From Strigamia acuminata (Eukaryota; Arthropoda; Chilopoda; Geophilomorpha; Linotaeniidae): a stretch of DNA of 64,000 nt. The DNA lies in NCBI GenBank assembly GCA_949358305.1, contig OX442322.1:4278001-4342000 (forward strand), written 5' to 3'. A program made the position numbers and the translations under genes. Positions 40,608-52,914 of the stretch are shown here, one piece after another; position 1 is the stretch's first letter; each line of letters starts with the position of its first letter. The notes under the pieces are model-generated. The model made no database searches, was not told where the DNA came from, and was given only the letters and a program-made list of their open reading frames with translations.

Positions 40608-43600
40608 TCAAGCACTTAAAATATTTAAATCAACTAGGAAACGGTTACAACAATGTACAAGGTCGTTTTTGTCAACGAATTTTGTAAAGATATCCGCAAA
40701 GTTACATTTTGTCCCTACGTGTGTGATTTGAAGGTTATCTCTCCTTACAAGCTCCCGAATAAAGTGGTACCGTACATCTACGTGTTTAGTCTTTCGATTT
40801 TCCACATTGGATCTTGTAAAGTCGACCGTCGAAATATTATTACACAAAACATGGTGATGAAATTCATCTGCCAACTCGGGAACAATTTCATATAGAACTT
40901 GCACAATCCATATGTAGTCCTTGACTGTTTCAGTAAGGGCCACATACTTCGCTTCCATTGTCGATAACGTGACGTTTCGTTGTTTGAAGGTCCTCCAGTA
41001 AATAGGCGAACTTCCCAGTGTTACTAGAGTTCCTCCAACGGAAATTCTGTCGTCTCGGTTATTTGCATAGTCGGAGTCCTTTAGCCAACGACTTCGAATC
41101 GATCATTCGGAAATAACATTAGTCCAAAGTTCTTGGTCGTTCTCAGATAGCTGAGTAGATCCAGCAATGCGATCCTATGGTCCCATCCTGGATTGGACTG
41201 GAATTGACTTAAGATATTGACAGCATAGGTGATATCAGGTCTTGTCCTCGAACTAATGAACGTCAAACATCCAAGCAGATTCCTGTAGGGTATTCCTTCC
41301 ATGATTTTAAAATCTTCAATCGTACTCGGACATTGTTGCTTTGTTAGGATGGTTGATTTTATCATCGGCTGCGACCTAATCTTCACTAATTTCAAATGGT
41401 CCTCGAATTTCAGTAAAACTTTGTTGACATATGACTTTTGATGTAAGACCATTTGTTGTCCGTAGGGATAGAATTCGACTCCTAGTAACTTTCTTGTCTG
41501 TCCTAAAATGACCAAATCAAACTGTGTTTTGATCATGTCAAGTACGTGTATAGCGTCTTCATACTTCTTGCCAAATACAACGATGTCATCGACGTACATG
41601 ATTAAATACGCAGTATTTCCATATTTGTAGACGCAGTTGCACCAGTTGACATGTTGTAGTCCAAGCTTTAAAAGGGTGTCTTCTAATTCTATTCCCCATT
41701 CTCGTCCCGATTGATGTAGTCCATATATCGCACGCAGGAGTCTGCAAACGTAGTTCTCTTTGCCTGGGCAAAGACAAATCCCTTTGGTTGGCGCATATAT
41801 ATAGTCTTATGCAGCTTTGCGTAAAAATACGCGCATTTAATATCAGCCTGGACGTAGGACCATTTGAGCATGCATACCAATAGCGTGAACATGAAGCGTA
41901 CAATGGAGAAGTCGACCACAAGCAAAAAGTTTTTTCATATGACTCGCCATAGACGTGTGAAAAGCCTTGTTCTACGAGTCTTGCTTTGTATCGTGCAATC
42001 TCCAGTTTGTCGTTCTGTTTGACTGTGTAGATCCACTTGCATCCTATTATCTTGGTGTCGGATGATGGTGGAACCAATTCCCACACTTCTCGTTCATGCA
42101 TCGTATTTATTTCGTCATGCATCGCTTGATTCCATTCCTTCTTCTCCGGTAAATTGGCTTTGTTCAAAGCGAGTAGGAATGTAAACCTCGAGATGATTCG
42201 CTTCAAAACTGAATTCTGAATACCTGCTCCGAGTTGTGGTAGATTGTCCTGCAACTCTACTCTTGCTTCAGCTCCTGGTATATTGGGTTTAACTTCAGGA
42301 AGTCTGGTTTGCAATTTAGCATTTGGCAATCTAAATTTGAGTTTTACTTCAGGCTGTTCTTGTTGTTGAGGCTCTTTCTTCTTGATTGGTTGTGGTGGGG
42401 GTAGCGGCGGCCTGTTATCTTCGTCGGAATAATATTGACAATCCTCATTTTCTAAGTTGTCGTTTAAATTGTCAATATAAGTGGTGTATTTTTCCGGTAG
42501 GCCCAGCACGCCTTCAACTCCGCGCTTGCTTTCCACAAATTTAACATCGCTGGTCTCGATCACTTTAGAAAATTCTGGCAGCCATACTCGATATCCTTTT
42601 GTGATCCTGGAATATCCCAGGATGATTCCATATAGTCCTTTGTTATCTATCTTGCCATCTCGAATCCTCTTCTGTACGAAGCACAAACTCCCAAATTTTC
42701 TCAAATGTCGAAGCGATGGTTTTCGACCATAATACAATTCCATGGGTGTCTTGTTCGAGTTCAGTTTGGCGATTCTATTCCTAAGATAGTTGAAAGTGAG
42801 GATTGCTTCACTCCAAAAACAGTGTTCCAACTGCGCATCGTAAATAAGGGCTCGCATCCCATTTGCCAAAGTCTGGTTTAATCTTTCAGAAACGCCGTTC
42901 TGGGCAGGTGTATACGCGTTGGTCCGCTCGTGGGCAATCCCTTGTTGTTCCAAATACTGTCCAAATTTGTTAGAACAGAATTCCATTCCGTTATCTGTTC
43001 TAATTGCGAGAATCTGCTTCCCAAGCAGTCGCTCTATGCGTTTCGCATGTTTGCAAAACAAGTCGAACACTTCATCTTTCCTCTTCATTAGATAAACTGA
43101 TGAATAACGCGAATAGTCATCAGTAATGGTGAGGAAATACTTGTTTCCTAAAAGCGTTTCTGTTGAAAAAGCTCCGCATACATCCATATGCAAAAGTTCC
43201 AGAGGTTGCTTTGATCTTATTCCTGGAATGGACTTGTGAGAAACTGATTTCTTCTTGGCCAGGTCGCACACGTCGCATTGAGTTATTGGCACATTCAAAG
43301 TGGGCAATCCAATTACCGCATCTCCTTTGCTCATCGCTTGTACACTAGGAAAGTGAATGTGTCCTAAACGCTCGTGCCAAAGCCTTGCTTCTTCTGGATT
43401 AGATGTAGTTTTAGTTGGTGCAGTTGACGGTTGTGTTTGCTGTTCGCCAACATTTGCTTTCCTGTTTTGCTTCTGTTTCAACTTCTCAATGTCGGGTTTC
43501 TGGTCACTTGTCTTGATATAATAAAGCCTATCCTTCTTTTCCGCTTGCATTAATTGTCTTTGCCACTGCGGATCGTAAACTTTGACAATTCCAGAGCCTA

Positions 43601-44830
43601 TTGCAATCTTGCATCTCGCTTCATCGATGCAGGGCCCCGACATCAAGTTTCGTATCAAATCTGGCGCGTAATAAACCTTCTTTAAGGTTATCGGAATCGT
43701 TTCCTTTCCCACAACACACATCACGCAGACATCACCAACTCCTTGTATTTGAATTAATGTCTTTTTGTCTGCTTGGCTGATTGTCCCAGTGGTTTGTTTA
43801 AAGTTGAAGAATTGTTCTTTTTCCTTACAGAAATGTCCAGTGGCCCTGGTGTCGTATATCCAACAATTGTTGGCCGTACTGCACTGTAACATCTCCTCCT
43901 TGTCCAACTCGGTCAGAAAGCCAACATCCATCATATTGGCATCCAGTTCTTCAACACTGCTCGTGTTTAGGTTGTTGTTTGGCGGGAGCTGCACCGTGCA
44001 GTTTCTGGCCCAGTGTCCTGGTTGGTTGCACCGAAAACACGGCCCCCGTCCTGATGATCCGGTTGGATTCCCTCTAAAATTTCTCGTGTTTTTGTTTCCT
44101 CGATAATTTGATCGTCCTCCCTTCTGTCCGCCTTGATTTCCCCTATTAATCTGGTTGTTGGTTCCGTGTTGTTGGAATTTTGGCGAGTTGTCACCACTCT
44201 TAGAGTTGGTTGAGCTTGGTCCCATGCTGAAGGCATCTGTGATCGGCCCCTGGCCTGAATCCCTTCGCTGCTGTGCCAAGCGCCCTTCTTCAGCGACTAA
44301 TTCTGCTTCGACCTTCTCTAAAGTGAAGTTTATGTCCTTCTATCTGTAGATACTTTGGACGATCGATTGGTATTCCTGTGGTAAGTATCGTATGAGTTGG
44401 AAAGCCTGGTACAAATCTTCTAATTTGTGTTTCACATCGGCGAGCTTCTTCGCCGCATTGCGTATTTTCGCTGCGAAAACTCCAATTGTTTCAGTTGTCG
44501 GATCATATTTGAGACTAAAGAATTCGTCTAGTAGTTGAATGATCCGTGCTCGAAAGACTGGTTCAAAATTCGCCTTCAAAGTGTCCCAAGCTGTCTTGGC
44601 GTCGTCAATTCTGCTGAGCAATTCATGATAATGCTCCTCTATTGAATAGTAAATTAAACTGAACGCTCTGCCTTTTCGCTAGACGCTCCAGGTACCAATG
44701 CCTCTTCAGTTTCATCCGTGAAACCCCAGCAGCCGTGGTGCATTAAAAGTACTTTTATCTGTTGTTTCCACGCGTCATAGTTCTCTCTGTTGAGTAAGGC
44801 AATTTTTCTCTCTGGTTTGTCCGTATCCAT
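40608..44830 (-). pseudogene. Copia-C2 gag-pol, broken
   Basis: Gag starts at ATG 44830; a deletion with frame loss near 44670, a TAG at 44340-44342, then a long frame 44279-41586: zinc knuckle CFRCNQPGHWARNC, protease YDTRATGHF (Gly to Arg next to the catalytic Asp-Thr), GAG_pre-integrase WHERLGHIH, integrase (HMDVCGAF, RTDNGMEF, GVSERLNQ), linker and start of RT. A frameshift near 41930 moves RT to another frame; YVDD at 41599. RNase H ends with CNNISTVDFTRS and HVDVRYHFIREL. Confidence 0.85.
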
Positions 44831-44967
44831 TGTGTAATTGTAGCACTAACTTGTCGACTAGTATACACTTTTTCAGCAAAAACACTTTTCTTACTGTTAC
44901 TCACGAAATAAGTGCAATTTTTGTGAGGTTAGTGTGCTACTTATAGTTAGTTAGGTTAGTATAATAT

Positions 44968-45520
44968 TGTTAAGTGGATTCCGGGCCTAATTGGGTTTCC
45001 ACGCAACTGTGTTTAATTTGGGGTTTAGTGAGTGTGAGAGGAAAGAATGAGATTTGGTTTTATGCTTAAATTCAGTTTAGTTTTATTTGACCGGACAAAC
45101 GAAGTTTGTTCGATCCCTTTTAAATTCAGATACATTTATTCTCAAAACAGATTAGAATGTTGTCTGGATAAACTATCATTTTTACATTCTTGTTACATTA
45201 TACAACCTTTATTAAATGGGTTATAAAACAACTGTGTGATAACTTAATTTGTGTTCAATTGTTGCAGTTTATAGTCGGCAGCCGCTCTCTTTATTGAGGC
45301 GACATTAGACTCTCTAGATTCTGAAAAGCAAAGTGATTAGAGACCTGTCTTAGTGCGGGCTCCTTATTTATAGCAAATCTGCCATAAACCCCATAATCTA
45401 ATTGACGGAATCCAGCCGTCAGCGCCATCTGTGGCCGAAATTTAGCAACACTTAAATAATTATAATTCGAATTACGTGCTACGAATCGCGCATTAATTGG
45501 CACGGTTCGTACACGTGACA
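44968..45520 (-). repeat. Gypsy-F 3' LTR
   Basis: Minus strand TGTCACGTG...AACA; preceded by the polypurine tract AAAAAAGGGAGT (45521-45532). Confidence 0.9.
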
Positions 45521-45885
45521 ACTCCCTTTTTTGCTGTGTTTTGGACCCCAAAATACAAATTTCGAAACCAGACAGGTGTCTTTTAAATCGGACATTCATA
45601 AGGAATGTTCGGCTATTTCTACCTTTCATAAGTCATCACTCAGCTGTTTCATAATTATTACACAAACTTAAATCATTCTGGAGTTGATTTCACTCCCTTT
45701 TATTCCAATGTTACCATTCCAATCAAATCATAAAATAATCCAATATCTTAATATCACTAATACAATTTTTGCCTTTCCATTGTTTATTTTTACATATTTG
45801 AAAAGTCTAACAAAAAAAAACATAAGTCAAAAGAAAAATTTTGTTAAAATTAAGCTATCAAAACCAAAATTCATCTTCTCTTCCC

Positions 45886-46850
45886 TTAAACCTCCTCAAA
45901 CGGCTCGAACTCTCCGTGATGAATCTCATATAGAATTCTCGTTCTTAACTCTGTTCCGTCCGCTAACTTCATCAGATCCCGTTCGTCGAGATATCGGCGG
46001 GCGAAATGGAGAATCATTGGCCCGCAGCTATCTCCATCGAGTTGCGGGGCCTTCGGCGGGAACCATCGTTGATATTTCGGGAACACAAATCCCGCGCCTC
46101 TCAAATTCAATTTGATATTGCTCCAATACTGAAAATGTTCTTTAGTTGGCTCGGACGAAGAATCATAGAATCCTACGTTATTTGGGAAACGACTACGGTT
46201 GTATACGTAGATCATCCAATGAAATTCAGTGGGTATTGGGAAAAACCAAATGGTGTGGCTGTCGTTTGGCTTGTCCACCAAATCTTTATACCAGCGCCAC
46301 GTATCTGGTTTATCTGCGGCTGACATCAATCTTTCGACTACCAAGACTGGATACGCAAAAACCTGAGGATGTCTTTCCATTATCATCCCAAGGTACACAT
46401 CGATGATAGTGTCGTGTACCCAGGACACTGTACCTGGCATTAAAGCTCCAAGAGATAGTATTTCTCGACGGCGTACGACAATGTGAGGACGAATTTTCGA
46501 GATGTACAACGGCTCATCTGGTTGTTTGGCATAAATGGCGTACCAAATCTCTAGCGCTCGCATCTGCTTGTCGAAGGGCATGCCGACTTTGTAATCCCTC
46601 GGCGGTGGCGGGAGATTTATCCTCGGATCGTAGAGTTGGGTACGTCTCCCAAGCTCTTTTGCACGCACCACTCTATTCTTCAACTTCGCCTCCTCGGATC
46701 CAGTGTTCGATCGTACCAGTTCCATAACTGCATCGAATCTGGTTGTGCTGCCTCTGCTTGTTCGGGCGACTTGTACACTGGCACCTCGAACTCATCGGAC
46801 GAAGAATCGGTTGAGTGGATGTCCATTCTGTCAAACTTATTTGCCATTTC
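45886..46850 (-). CDS. Ulp1/SENP-like (C48) cysteine protease ORF of Gypsy-F
   Basis: Main frame 46725-45886, 279 residues. Ulp1 landmarks: VSWVHDTIIDVYLGMIMER (about 100-118, as W-x2-D-x2-I-x2-Y), catalytic His169 in EFHWMIYVYN, Asp188 in GFYDSSS, Gln228 in APQLDGDSCG and Cys234. The likely N-terminus (ATG 46850, MANKFDRMDIHST, acidic) is in a frame that must change by -1 near 46690; ATG 46725 may serve instead. Such enzymes cleave SUMO-like proteins or act as processing proteases. It sits after pol, where env-type extra ORFs lie, on the element's sense strand. Substrate unknown. Confidence 0.75.
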
Positions 46851-46869
46851 ATCCATTGGCAAATACACC

Positions 46870-47630
46870 TCACTTTGAAATCACTGAACTCTCCTAACTT
46901 ATCTGATGGAAAAGGAGAGAGAAAAAAAAAATGAAATTAATAACACAAAAAAAAAAAAAAAATATGAATCATTCTTTCACTCAATAGTCAAAACTATTCG
47001 CATTAAAAACAAGCATTTTCATAATAAATTACAACTCTTAACAATTCTCCAAAGTGGGAAAAAAACAAATTCAAAAATATTTTTCCAATTTCTCTAATTT
47101 TCTTTAAAATTAACAATACCGTTAAAACATCAACTTATTTCAATTATTTACAATAATTAACTTTTATTAACATTCAATCAAAATTATGCCGTGAAATATT
47201 TACATTAAATTTATCGAAAATTTCAACACATTATATTTTCAAACAAAATTCGCGATAGATTCCCCTTGCGTCCACAGTCAATTCGCATTATTCTAATTAA
47301 ATTTTTCCAATTTACTCTTTAAAACTATTTTTAAATTAAACTATTACACTACTAAATTCAATTTCAAATTATTTCAAAATTTTACCTATCGTATTATCTG
47401 CTGTAAAAATTCAAAGCAAATTGACGGAGATCGCGATTGGTTTCGATTCCCGAAGTCCGCTCATAAAGACGTTTAAAACTTAACATTTCATTCCAAAAAT
47501 CACCTATAATTATTCAAAACACTTACACAAACCTTTTACAACACAATTTCATACACAAAATAGCAATATAAATGTCAGAAGTTCTTGTTTTCCGGGTCAC
47601 GCTATTAGTTCGCGTTCACCGTAGACAAAA
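46870..47630 (-). other. AT-rich spacer between Gypsy-F pol and its third ORF
   Basis: No gene seen. Long enough to hold a promoter or splice acceptor for the third ORF. Confidence 0.5.
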
Positions 47631-50600
47631 TCAGTAGAAATGGCGGTAGTCTTTTCGCTTACGCGGTCTGAGTCTGCGCGACCGGAAATCGTTGGTTTGT
47701 GGACTTGCGCCATCTAGTGGCGGGTTTTGAAGTTGGTTTTCATTTGTTTTCACCGTAGGCTGTGGTTCAAACAGTGATTTTAGAGAGATTTGTTCTATAT
47801 CATCTATATAACGTTCTTTTGGCTCGATTTTCGTTGTTTTCACTGGTTTTTCTGTGTTTTCAACTACAATTTCACCTTTTTTACTGATTTTTTTCACTTT
47901 ATCAGCAAATTTCACTTTCTTTTCTGGCATATCTTTCAGAACTTCATCTATTTCTTCTTCAATTCGTTCCTTATATGGTTTTAACCTCTCTACATTCACT
48001 ATGTCACTTTTCTTTCTTGTAGAATTGGTGATTTCATAGTCATTAGGTGCAGTTCTTCGCACAATTTCATACGGGCCGGAAGATTGCGGTAATAATTTCT
48101 CAGATAAGCCAACTTTTCTGTTGATGGTTTTCAGATAAACCAATTCACCTGGTTCAAACTCTTTGTTGACTCTATCTTCATCAAATCTTTTCTTACTTTT
48201 TGCAGATTGTTTTTCAAGTCTCTCATTTGCAATTTTCCTGGCTGCTCGAATGAATTTTGCTGTTCTCAATGTATATTCTTTCTGTGGCAAGTCCAAATTA
48301 ACATCTACTGTCAAATCCACATCATATCCACGAAGTAAATAGTGTGGTGTATATCCTGTTGTTTCATGAACGGCCGTGTTGTAAGAAAACAGAAGAAATG
48401 GAAGAAATTCGTCCCAGTCAGTGTGTTCGTCGTTGACGTAACTTTGCAACATTTTTGCGAATGTCGCATTAAATCTTTCAGTCAATCCATTTGTTCTTGG
48501 ATGGTATCCTGATGTAGTTTTATGCAAACTTTTAAACATATTTGAGACTTCTTCAACCATTTTATTCCTGTATTCCGTTCCACGGTCGCTTAGGATTTCT
48601 CTTGGACTGCCTTCTTTCAGAATAACTTCATAAAGCAATGTTTTCGCTGCTTCTAATGCTGTAGCTGCTGCTGCTGGTCTAGCTATTGCATTTCTAGAAA
48701 GATAGTCAGTTACAACAAAAACATGTTTATTTCCAAGACGTGACAATGGAAATGGTCCAAGTGTATCTATTCCAATTCGCTCAAAAGGTTTTGAGACTGT
48801 TGACCATGGTTGCATTAATCCTTTAGCTGGCGTTGTCATTGTTTTTGCTTTTGCGCAGTGTTGGCAGGACAAGACGTAATTTCTAACATCTTTGTAGATT
48901 CTTGTCCAAAAAAATTGTGTTCTTATCCGTTTCCACGTTTTTGCCAATCCCAAATGAGCTCCTAGTAATCCATCGTGCATTTCGTGCAATACATCTTTTT
49001 GAAGTTGTTTTGGAACTACTAGTAGTAAATCTTCCATGTTCAGGGAACTGTTAAGTTTTTTCTTCCTGAACAACGTTTTGTTTTGAAGAACGAACTGCTT
49101 TAGAGGTCGTCTTCTTTTTCTTGGAAGTTGCTCTTGGTTTTCTAGCGCTGTTATTAGGTCCAGTAATTTGGGATCCTTCCTCTGTTCAACAGGGAGGTCC
49201 AAGTTTTCTAAGAAAAGCGAAGGTAATTTTTCTATTTCTTCTTCACTTAATTCTTCCTGGATCCTACTTAAAGCATCGGCATCTGTATGTTTCTTGCCGC
49301 TTTTATGAAATATTTCAAAATCATACTCAGCTAGTTGCAGCGCCCACCTGGCTAGACGTCCATTTGGATTTCGGACTCCTCTCAGCCATTGGAGGGCAGA
49401 ATTATCAGTGATAATTTGGAATTTCTGTCCATACAAGTACGGTCTAAATTTCTCTATTGCAAAAATGATGGCTAACATTTCTCTATCAGTTGCAGTGTAA
49501 TTCTGTTCAGCTGTGCTCATTAAACGACTTGCATAAGCGATAACACGCTCTTGGTTGTTGAATTTTTGTTTAAGAATTGCTTCTAAACCGTACGCGCTTG
49601 CATCAGTTGAAATCATGAAGGGCTGAGTAAAGTTTGGATGCGCTAACACCGGCACTGTTATTAATGCATTTCGGAGCGTGTGGAATGCTTTATCGTGGAG
49701 TGGTCCCCAATCAAACTTTTCATGCTTTTTGGTTAAATTCACCAGAGGTTTGGAAATGTCCGCAAAACCAGCAATGAACTTCCGGTAATACGAGCATAAT
49801 CCAAGAAAACCACGTAGTTGTTTGACGTTCACAGGAATTGGAAACTTCGCGACTGAATCCAGATTCCTAAGATCCGGTGAAATACCTTCAGCATCAACCA
49901 CATGTCCGAGATATCGAATGGTGTGTGTTGCAAACGTACATTTGCTCAGCTTGACTTTGAGATTCGCTGTTCTAAGCTTCTGGAAAACTGCCTCCAAATC
50001 GACAAGATGCTGATCGAAAATCTTTGAAAACACTATCACATCGTCAAGATATGCAATACATACTTTTCCCAGGAGGTTACCAAGCACTTTATTCATCAAT
50101 TTTTGAAAGGCGGCTGGACTGTTACATAATCCCATTCCGAGGACATTTAACTCATAATGTCCGCTAGACGTGGTGAACGCTGTCTTTTCACGATCTTGTT
50201 CGTCTATTTCGACTTGGTGATATCCCTGAATGAGATCCATCATTGAAAAATACTTCGCACCCGCTAATTGATCTAGGATGTCATCAATACGTGGTAAGGG
50301 ATAAACCATTTTCTTTGTTACTGCATTTAACCGTCTCCAATCAACACAAAATCTCCATTTGCCGTCTCTTTTCTTGATGAGTAGTACTGGTGCACTCCAC
50401 GGGCTCTCGGATTCTCTAATGACTCCCTGGTCAAGTAACTTCTTTGTTTCAGCATCCTCGATTTCTTTTTCCTTAATTGATCGTCTATACTGTTGTAAAT
50501 GGATTGGAGGAGAATCTCCAGTATCGATTCGATGCTTAATCGTGTGAGCTCTGCCTAAATCATTGTCAGTTTTCGCAAATCTATCTGAATTTTTCTCCAG

Positions 50601-51356
50601 CAACTGCAACATTAGCCCTCGTTGTGATGGCGTCATGTTGTCATTCGCCATGGCCGTGCTAAAGTCAAATTGATTAACTCTGTTTTCATCAAGCACGCCA
50701 GACTCAATTACATAAAAGGCCTTTGCAATTGCTGAGTTTTTTCCTAAATAGATTGTCTTTTTAGTTGGATTTGCAATTTGCAGAACTCCTTCACCTTTTC
50801 TGAATTTAGTCAATGTTTTGCAACAAATTACTCCAAATCGATCAATTACTCCACTGAGTGATTCTATAAAAAGTTCATCATCTACTTTCTTTGCAATTTT
50901 TATTGGAACTACACATTCATGTAATGCTGGAATTGTTATTGGTTTTAAAACTCGGGCTATGTAACTCACATCAGTATAATTCTTTGACATTGGGAAAACT
51001 TCTTGTTGTTCATCTTTTGGGACTACAAAGATCTTCTGTTGGTCATAGTCGAGTTTACACCTTGCAGATCTTAAGAAATTATCTCCCAGCAGTAAATGGC
51101 GTCCAAATCCATTAACGATCAATACGTCGATGGTGTGTTGTTGTTGTCCAACATCAATGGTTATCCTGGTTTTTCCTTCTGGGATTATCAATGAGCCATC
51201 CACAACTCTCAATCGAACACCTGGACAGGGCTGATATTTGAGCTGCAGAGTTCTCACCAAATCTTCACTTATGATGTTGCGAAAACCTCCAGAATCCAAG
51301 ACACCAGTGATTTCCATACCATTTAATACTACTGGAATCTGCAAAAGTTCATCCAT
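47631..51356 (-). CDS. pol: Gypsy-F pol: protease, RT, RNase H, integrase, intact
   Basis: 1241 residues, no internal stop. Protease GVLDSGGFRNIIS (about residue 20) and HLLLGDNFL; RT with RFCVDWRRLN, SMMDLIQGYHQ and YLDD (about 455); RNase H with ISTDASAYG, TDREMLAI and IITDNSALQWL; integrase zinc site (H-x-H ... CQHCAKAK, about 860), DDE core IGIDTLGPF, LSDRGTEY, GLTERFNA; C-terminal region with a GPYEI segment. Catalytic residues look complete. The start ATG 51356 is 80 bp after the Gag frame ends, in the same minus orientation, so frameshift or reinitiation is needed. Confidence 0.93.
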   Translation of the reverse strand: MDELLQIPVVLNGMEITGVLDSGGFRNIISEDLVRTLQLKYQPCPGVRLRVVDGSLIIPEGKTRITIDVGQQQHTIDVLIVNGFGRHLLLGDNFLRSARCKLDYDQQKIFVVPKDEQQEVFPMSKNYTDVSYIARVLKPITIPALHECVVPIKIAKKVDDELFIESLSGVIDRFGVICCKTLTKFRKGEGVLQIANPTKKTIYLGKNSAIAKAFYVIESGVLDENRVNQFDFSTAMANDNMTPSQRGLMLQLLEKNSDRFAKTDNDLGRAHTIKHRIDTGDSPPIHLQQYRRSIKEKEIEDAETKKLLDQGVIRESESPWSAPVLLIKKRDGKWRFCVDWRRLNAVTKKMVYPLPRIDDILDQLAGAKYFSMMDLIQGYHQVEIDEQDREKTAFTTSSGHYELNVLGMGLCNSPAAFQKLMNKVLGNLLGKVCIAYLDDVIVFSKIFDQHLVDLEAVFQKLRTANLKVKLSKCTFATHTIRYLGHVVDAEGISPDLRNLDSVAKFPIPVNVKQLRGFLGLCSYYRKFIAGFADISKPLVNLTKKHEKFDWGPLHDKAFHTLRNALITVPVLAHPNFTQPFMISTDASAYGLEAILKQKFNNQERVIAYASRLMSTAEQNYTATDREMLAIIFAIEKFRPYLYGQKFQIITDNSALQWLRGVRNPNGRLARWALQLAEYDFEIFHKSGKKHTDADALSRIQEELSEEEIEKLPSLFLENLDLPVEQRKDPKLLDLITALENQEQLPRKRRRPLKQFVLQNKTLFRKKKLNSSLNMEDLLLVVPKQLQKDVLHEMHDGLLGAHLGLAKTWKRIRTQFFWTRIYKDVRNYVLSCQHCAKAKTMTTPAKGLMQPWSTVSKPFERIGIDTLGPFPLSRLGNKHVFVVTDYLSRNAIARPAAAATALEAAKTLLYEVILKEGSPREILSDRGTEYRNKMVEEVSNMFKSLHKTTSGYHPRTNGLTERFNATFAKMLQSYVNDEHTDWDEFLPFLLFSYNTAVHETTGYTPHYLLRGYDVDLTVDVNLDLPQKEYTLRTAKFIRAARKIANERLEKQSAKSKKRFDEDRVNKEFEPGELVYLKTINRKVGLSEKLLPQSSGPYEIVRRTAPNDYEITNSTRKKSDIVNVERLKPYKERIEEEIDEVLKDMPEKKVKFADKVKKISKKGEIVVENTEKPVKTTKIEPKERYIDDIEQISLKSLFEPQPTVKTNENQLQNPPLDGASPQTNDFRSRRLRPRKRKDYRHFY

Positions 51357-51432
51357 GGCGTGTAACTCGATGATTTCTAACTTTCTTTTTCTTCTTTTCT
51401 TTTTGTTATTTCGTCTTTGTGGCCATTCTAGT

Positions 51433-52914
51433 TTTCCGATGGATTAGGTGGTCCACCACGTGGGGCTCCTCGTTGACCTCGGCCTTGGTAATTTTCAATG
51501 AAATTTTTACCTTTATAATTCGGGTTCTTTGGGTGACCTTGGTTGTTTGGATTCCCCTGTTGTCTTTGACCTTGTTGTTGCTGTGGTGGATTCCATTGCT
51601 GTTGTGGTTGTTGTTGTTGTTGGAATCCTTGACCTGAATTATTCCACTGATTGGTCCAATTGCCTTTGTATTGACCTCTATTATTATTCCATCCTCTACC
51701 TTGGTTCCAATTGCTATTATTGTTCCACCATCCACGTTGTTGTCCAGGTCGTCCTCTAAAGTTGCCTCTATTCTAGAACTGGGCCTGGTTTGGATGTGGT
51801 GTGTACCATTGATTTTGGTAGAAGACAGGAGTAACCTCTGCATATTGAACTTCCCCAAACTGCTGCTGTTGTCTTAGCACTTTGACCTCTGCTAACAACT
51901 CGTCTTTGGTTTTATTGACGTCGCTCGGTTCAACTAACAAGCTTGGTTTCACCTCGCCTGTTGTATCAACAGCTTTTTGCAGTAGGGTCAGCAAAACTTC
52001 TGCAGGGTCCTCACTGAATGCATCAGCTTCCAATAATCCAAGTTGAGATTTTAATTGATCCAATGTCTTTGGAAAATTGACTACCAATTTATCTCTAGTC
52101 ACCTTTTTAAGTCCTTGAAACACATGAAATATCTTTTGTTCCTCAGTGAATGCTGGTCTTGCATAAGAACACTCTTTCAATATTTTCTGCATATGTTCCA
52201 AAGCTGTTCCATCCTTGTGCTGCATTGCTTGTAATTTCGACAAAATCGTTGTTATTTGTCGCCTGAATTTCGCCTTCAACGCATCCTTCCATTGAATCCA
52301 AGTTCTAGTCGGATGTAGTGGAAGTTGATCTAAATACCACGATGATGCGGAGGATTTCAGCACAATTGATAGATGTTTAATCCTTTCGGTGTCATCAGCA
52401 ATCGTATCTTCGTAGCCGATTAACCACGTATCAATATTTCCTGTAGCCGGATCAAAGTCAACTGGATTTCTTCTATTGACCACTAAATTTTGTAATACCG
52501 TCTGTATTGCTACTAGTTCTGGTGAAGCATTTGCCATTTTAATTGGTGATTGTTCACTTTTGATTGTCTCTACAGGTTGAATTAATTCCTTTTGGTCCTC
52601 AATATCGTCAGTTGCGTCCTCAAATGCGTCGTCCAAATTTGCTTGCACTTTATCCAGGAGATTACCCAATTCCGTAGCTTCATCAGGTAACAACAAATTG
52701 TATACACTTGGATCGATTATTCTTTTATGGCGCTGTTCCGGGGTTTCGAAATCTTCCCTTTTTTGAATTTTTTCTTCTCTTTTGGATTTTGATCTCTTTT
52801 TCCGGTCAGTCACCTTATCATCCAGTGATTCAAGTTCTCCCGGATCTTTTGATGAAAACAAATAGTCCGTTACTACTTGTGAAAAGTTATAACGCTTGGA
52901 TTCCGCAATTGTTA
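51433..52914 (-). CDS. gag: Gypsy-F Gag, with an in-frame TAG
   Basis: Capsid-type Gag with GNIDTWLIGYEDTI, SWYLDQLP, LKAKFRRQI and a KDELLAEVKVLRQ helix. The frame is open from 52914 but has no ATG near its start; the first candidates are TTG. At 51773-51775 a TAG interrupts; the same frame continues about 113 residues of Gln/Asn/Gly-Arg-rich sequence (RGRPGQQRGWW, GNPNNQGHPKN) ending at about 51433, an RNA-binding-like tail with no zinc knuckle. Confidence 0.8.

Noticed and set aside
46006-46406. Plus-strand frames opposite the Ulp1-like ORF
   Set aside because: Antisense shadows; the minus strand carries all protease motifs.
51406-51858. 150-residue Asn/Ile-rich minus-strand frame
   Set aside because: Shadow of the Gln/Asn-rich Gag tail in a neighbouring frame.
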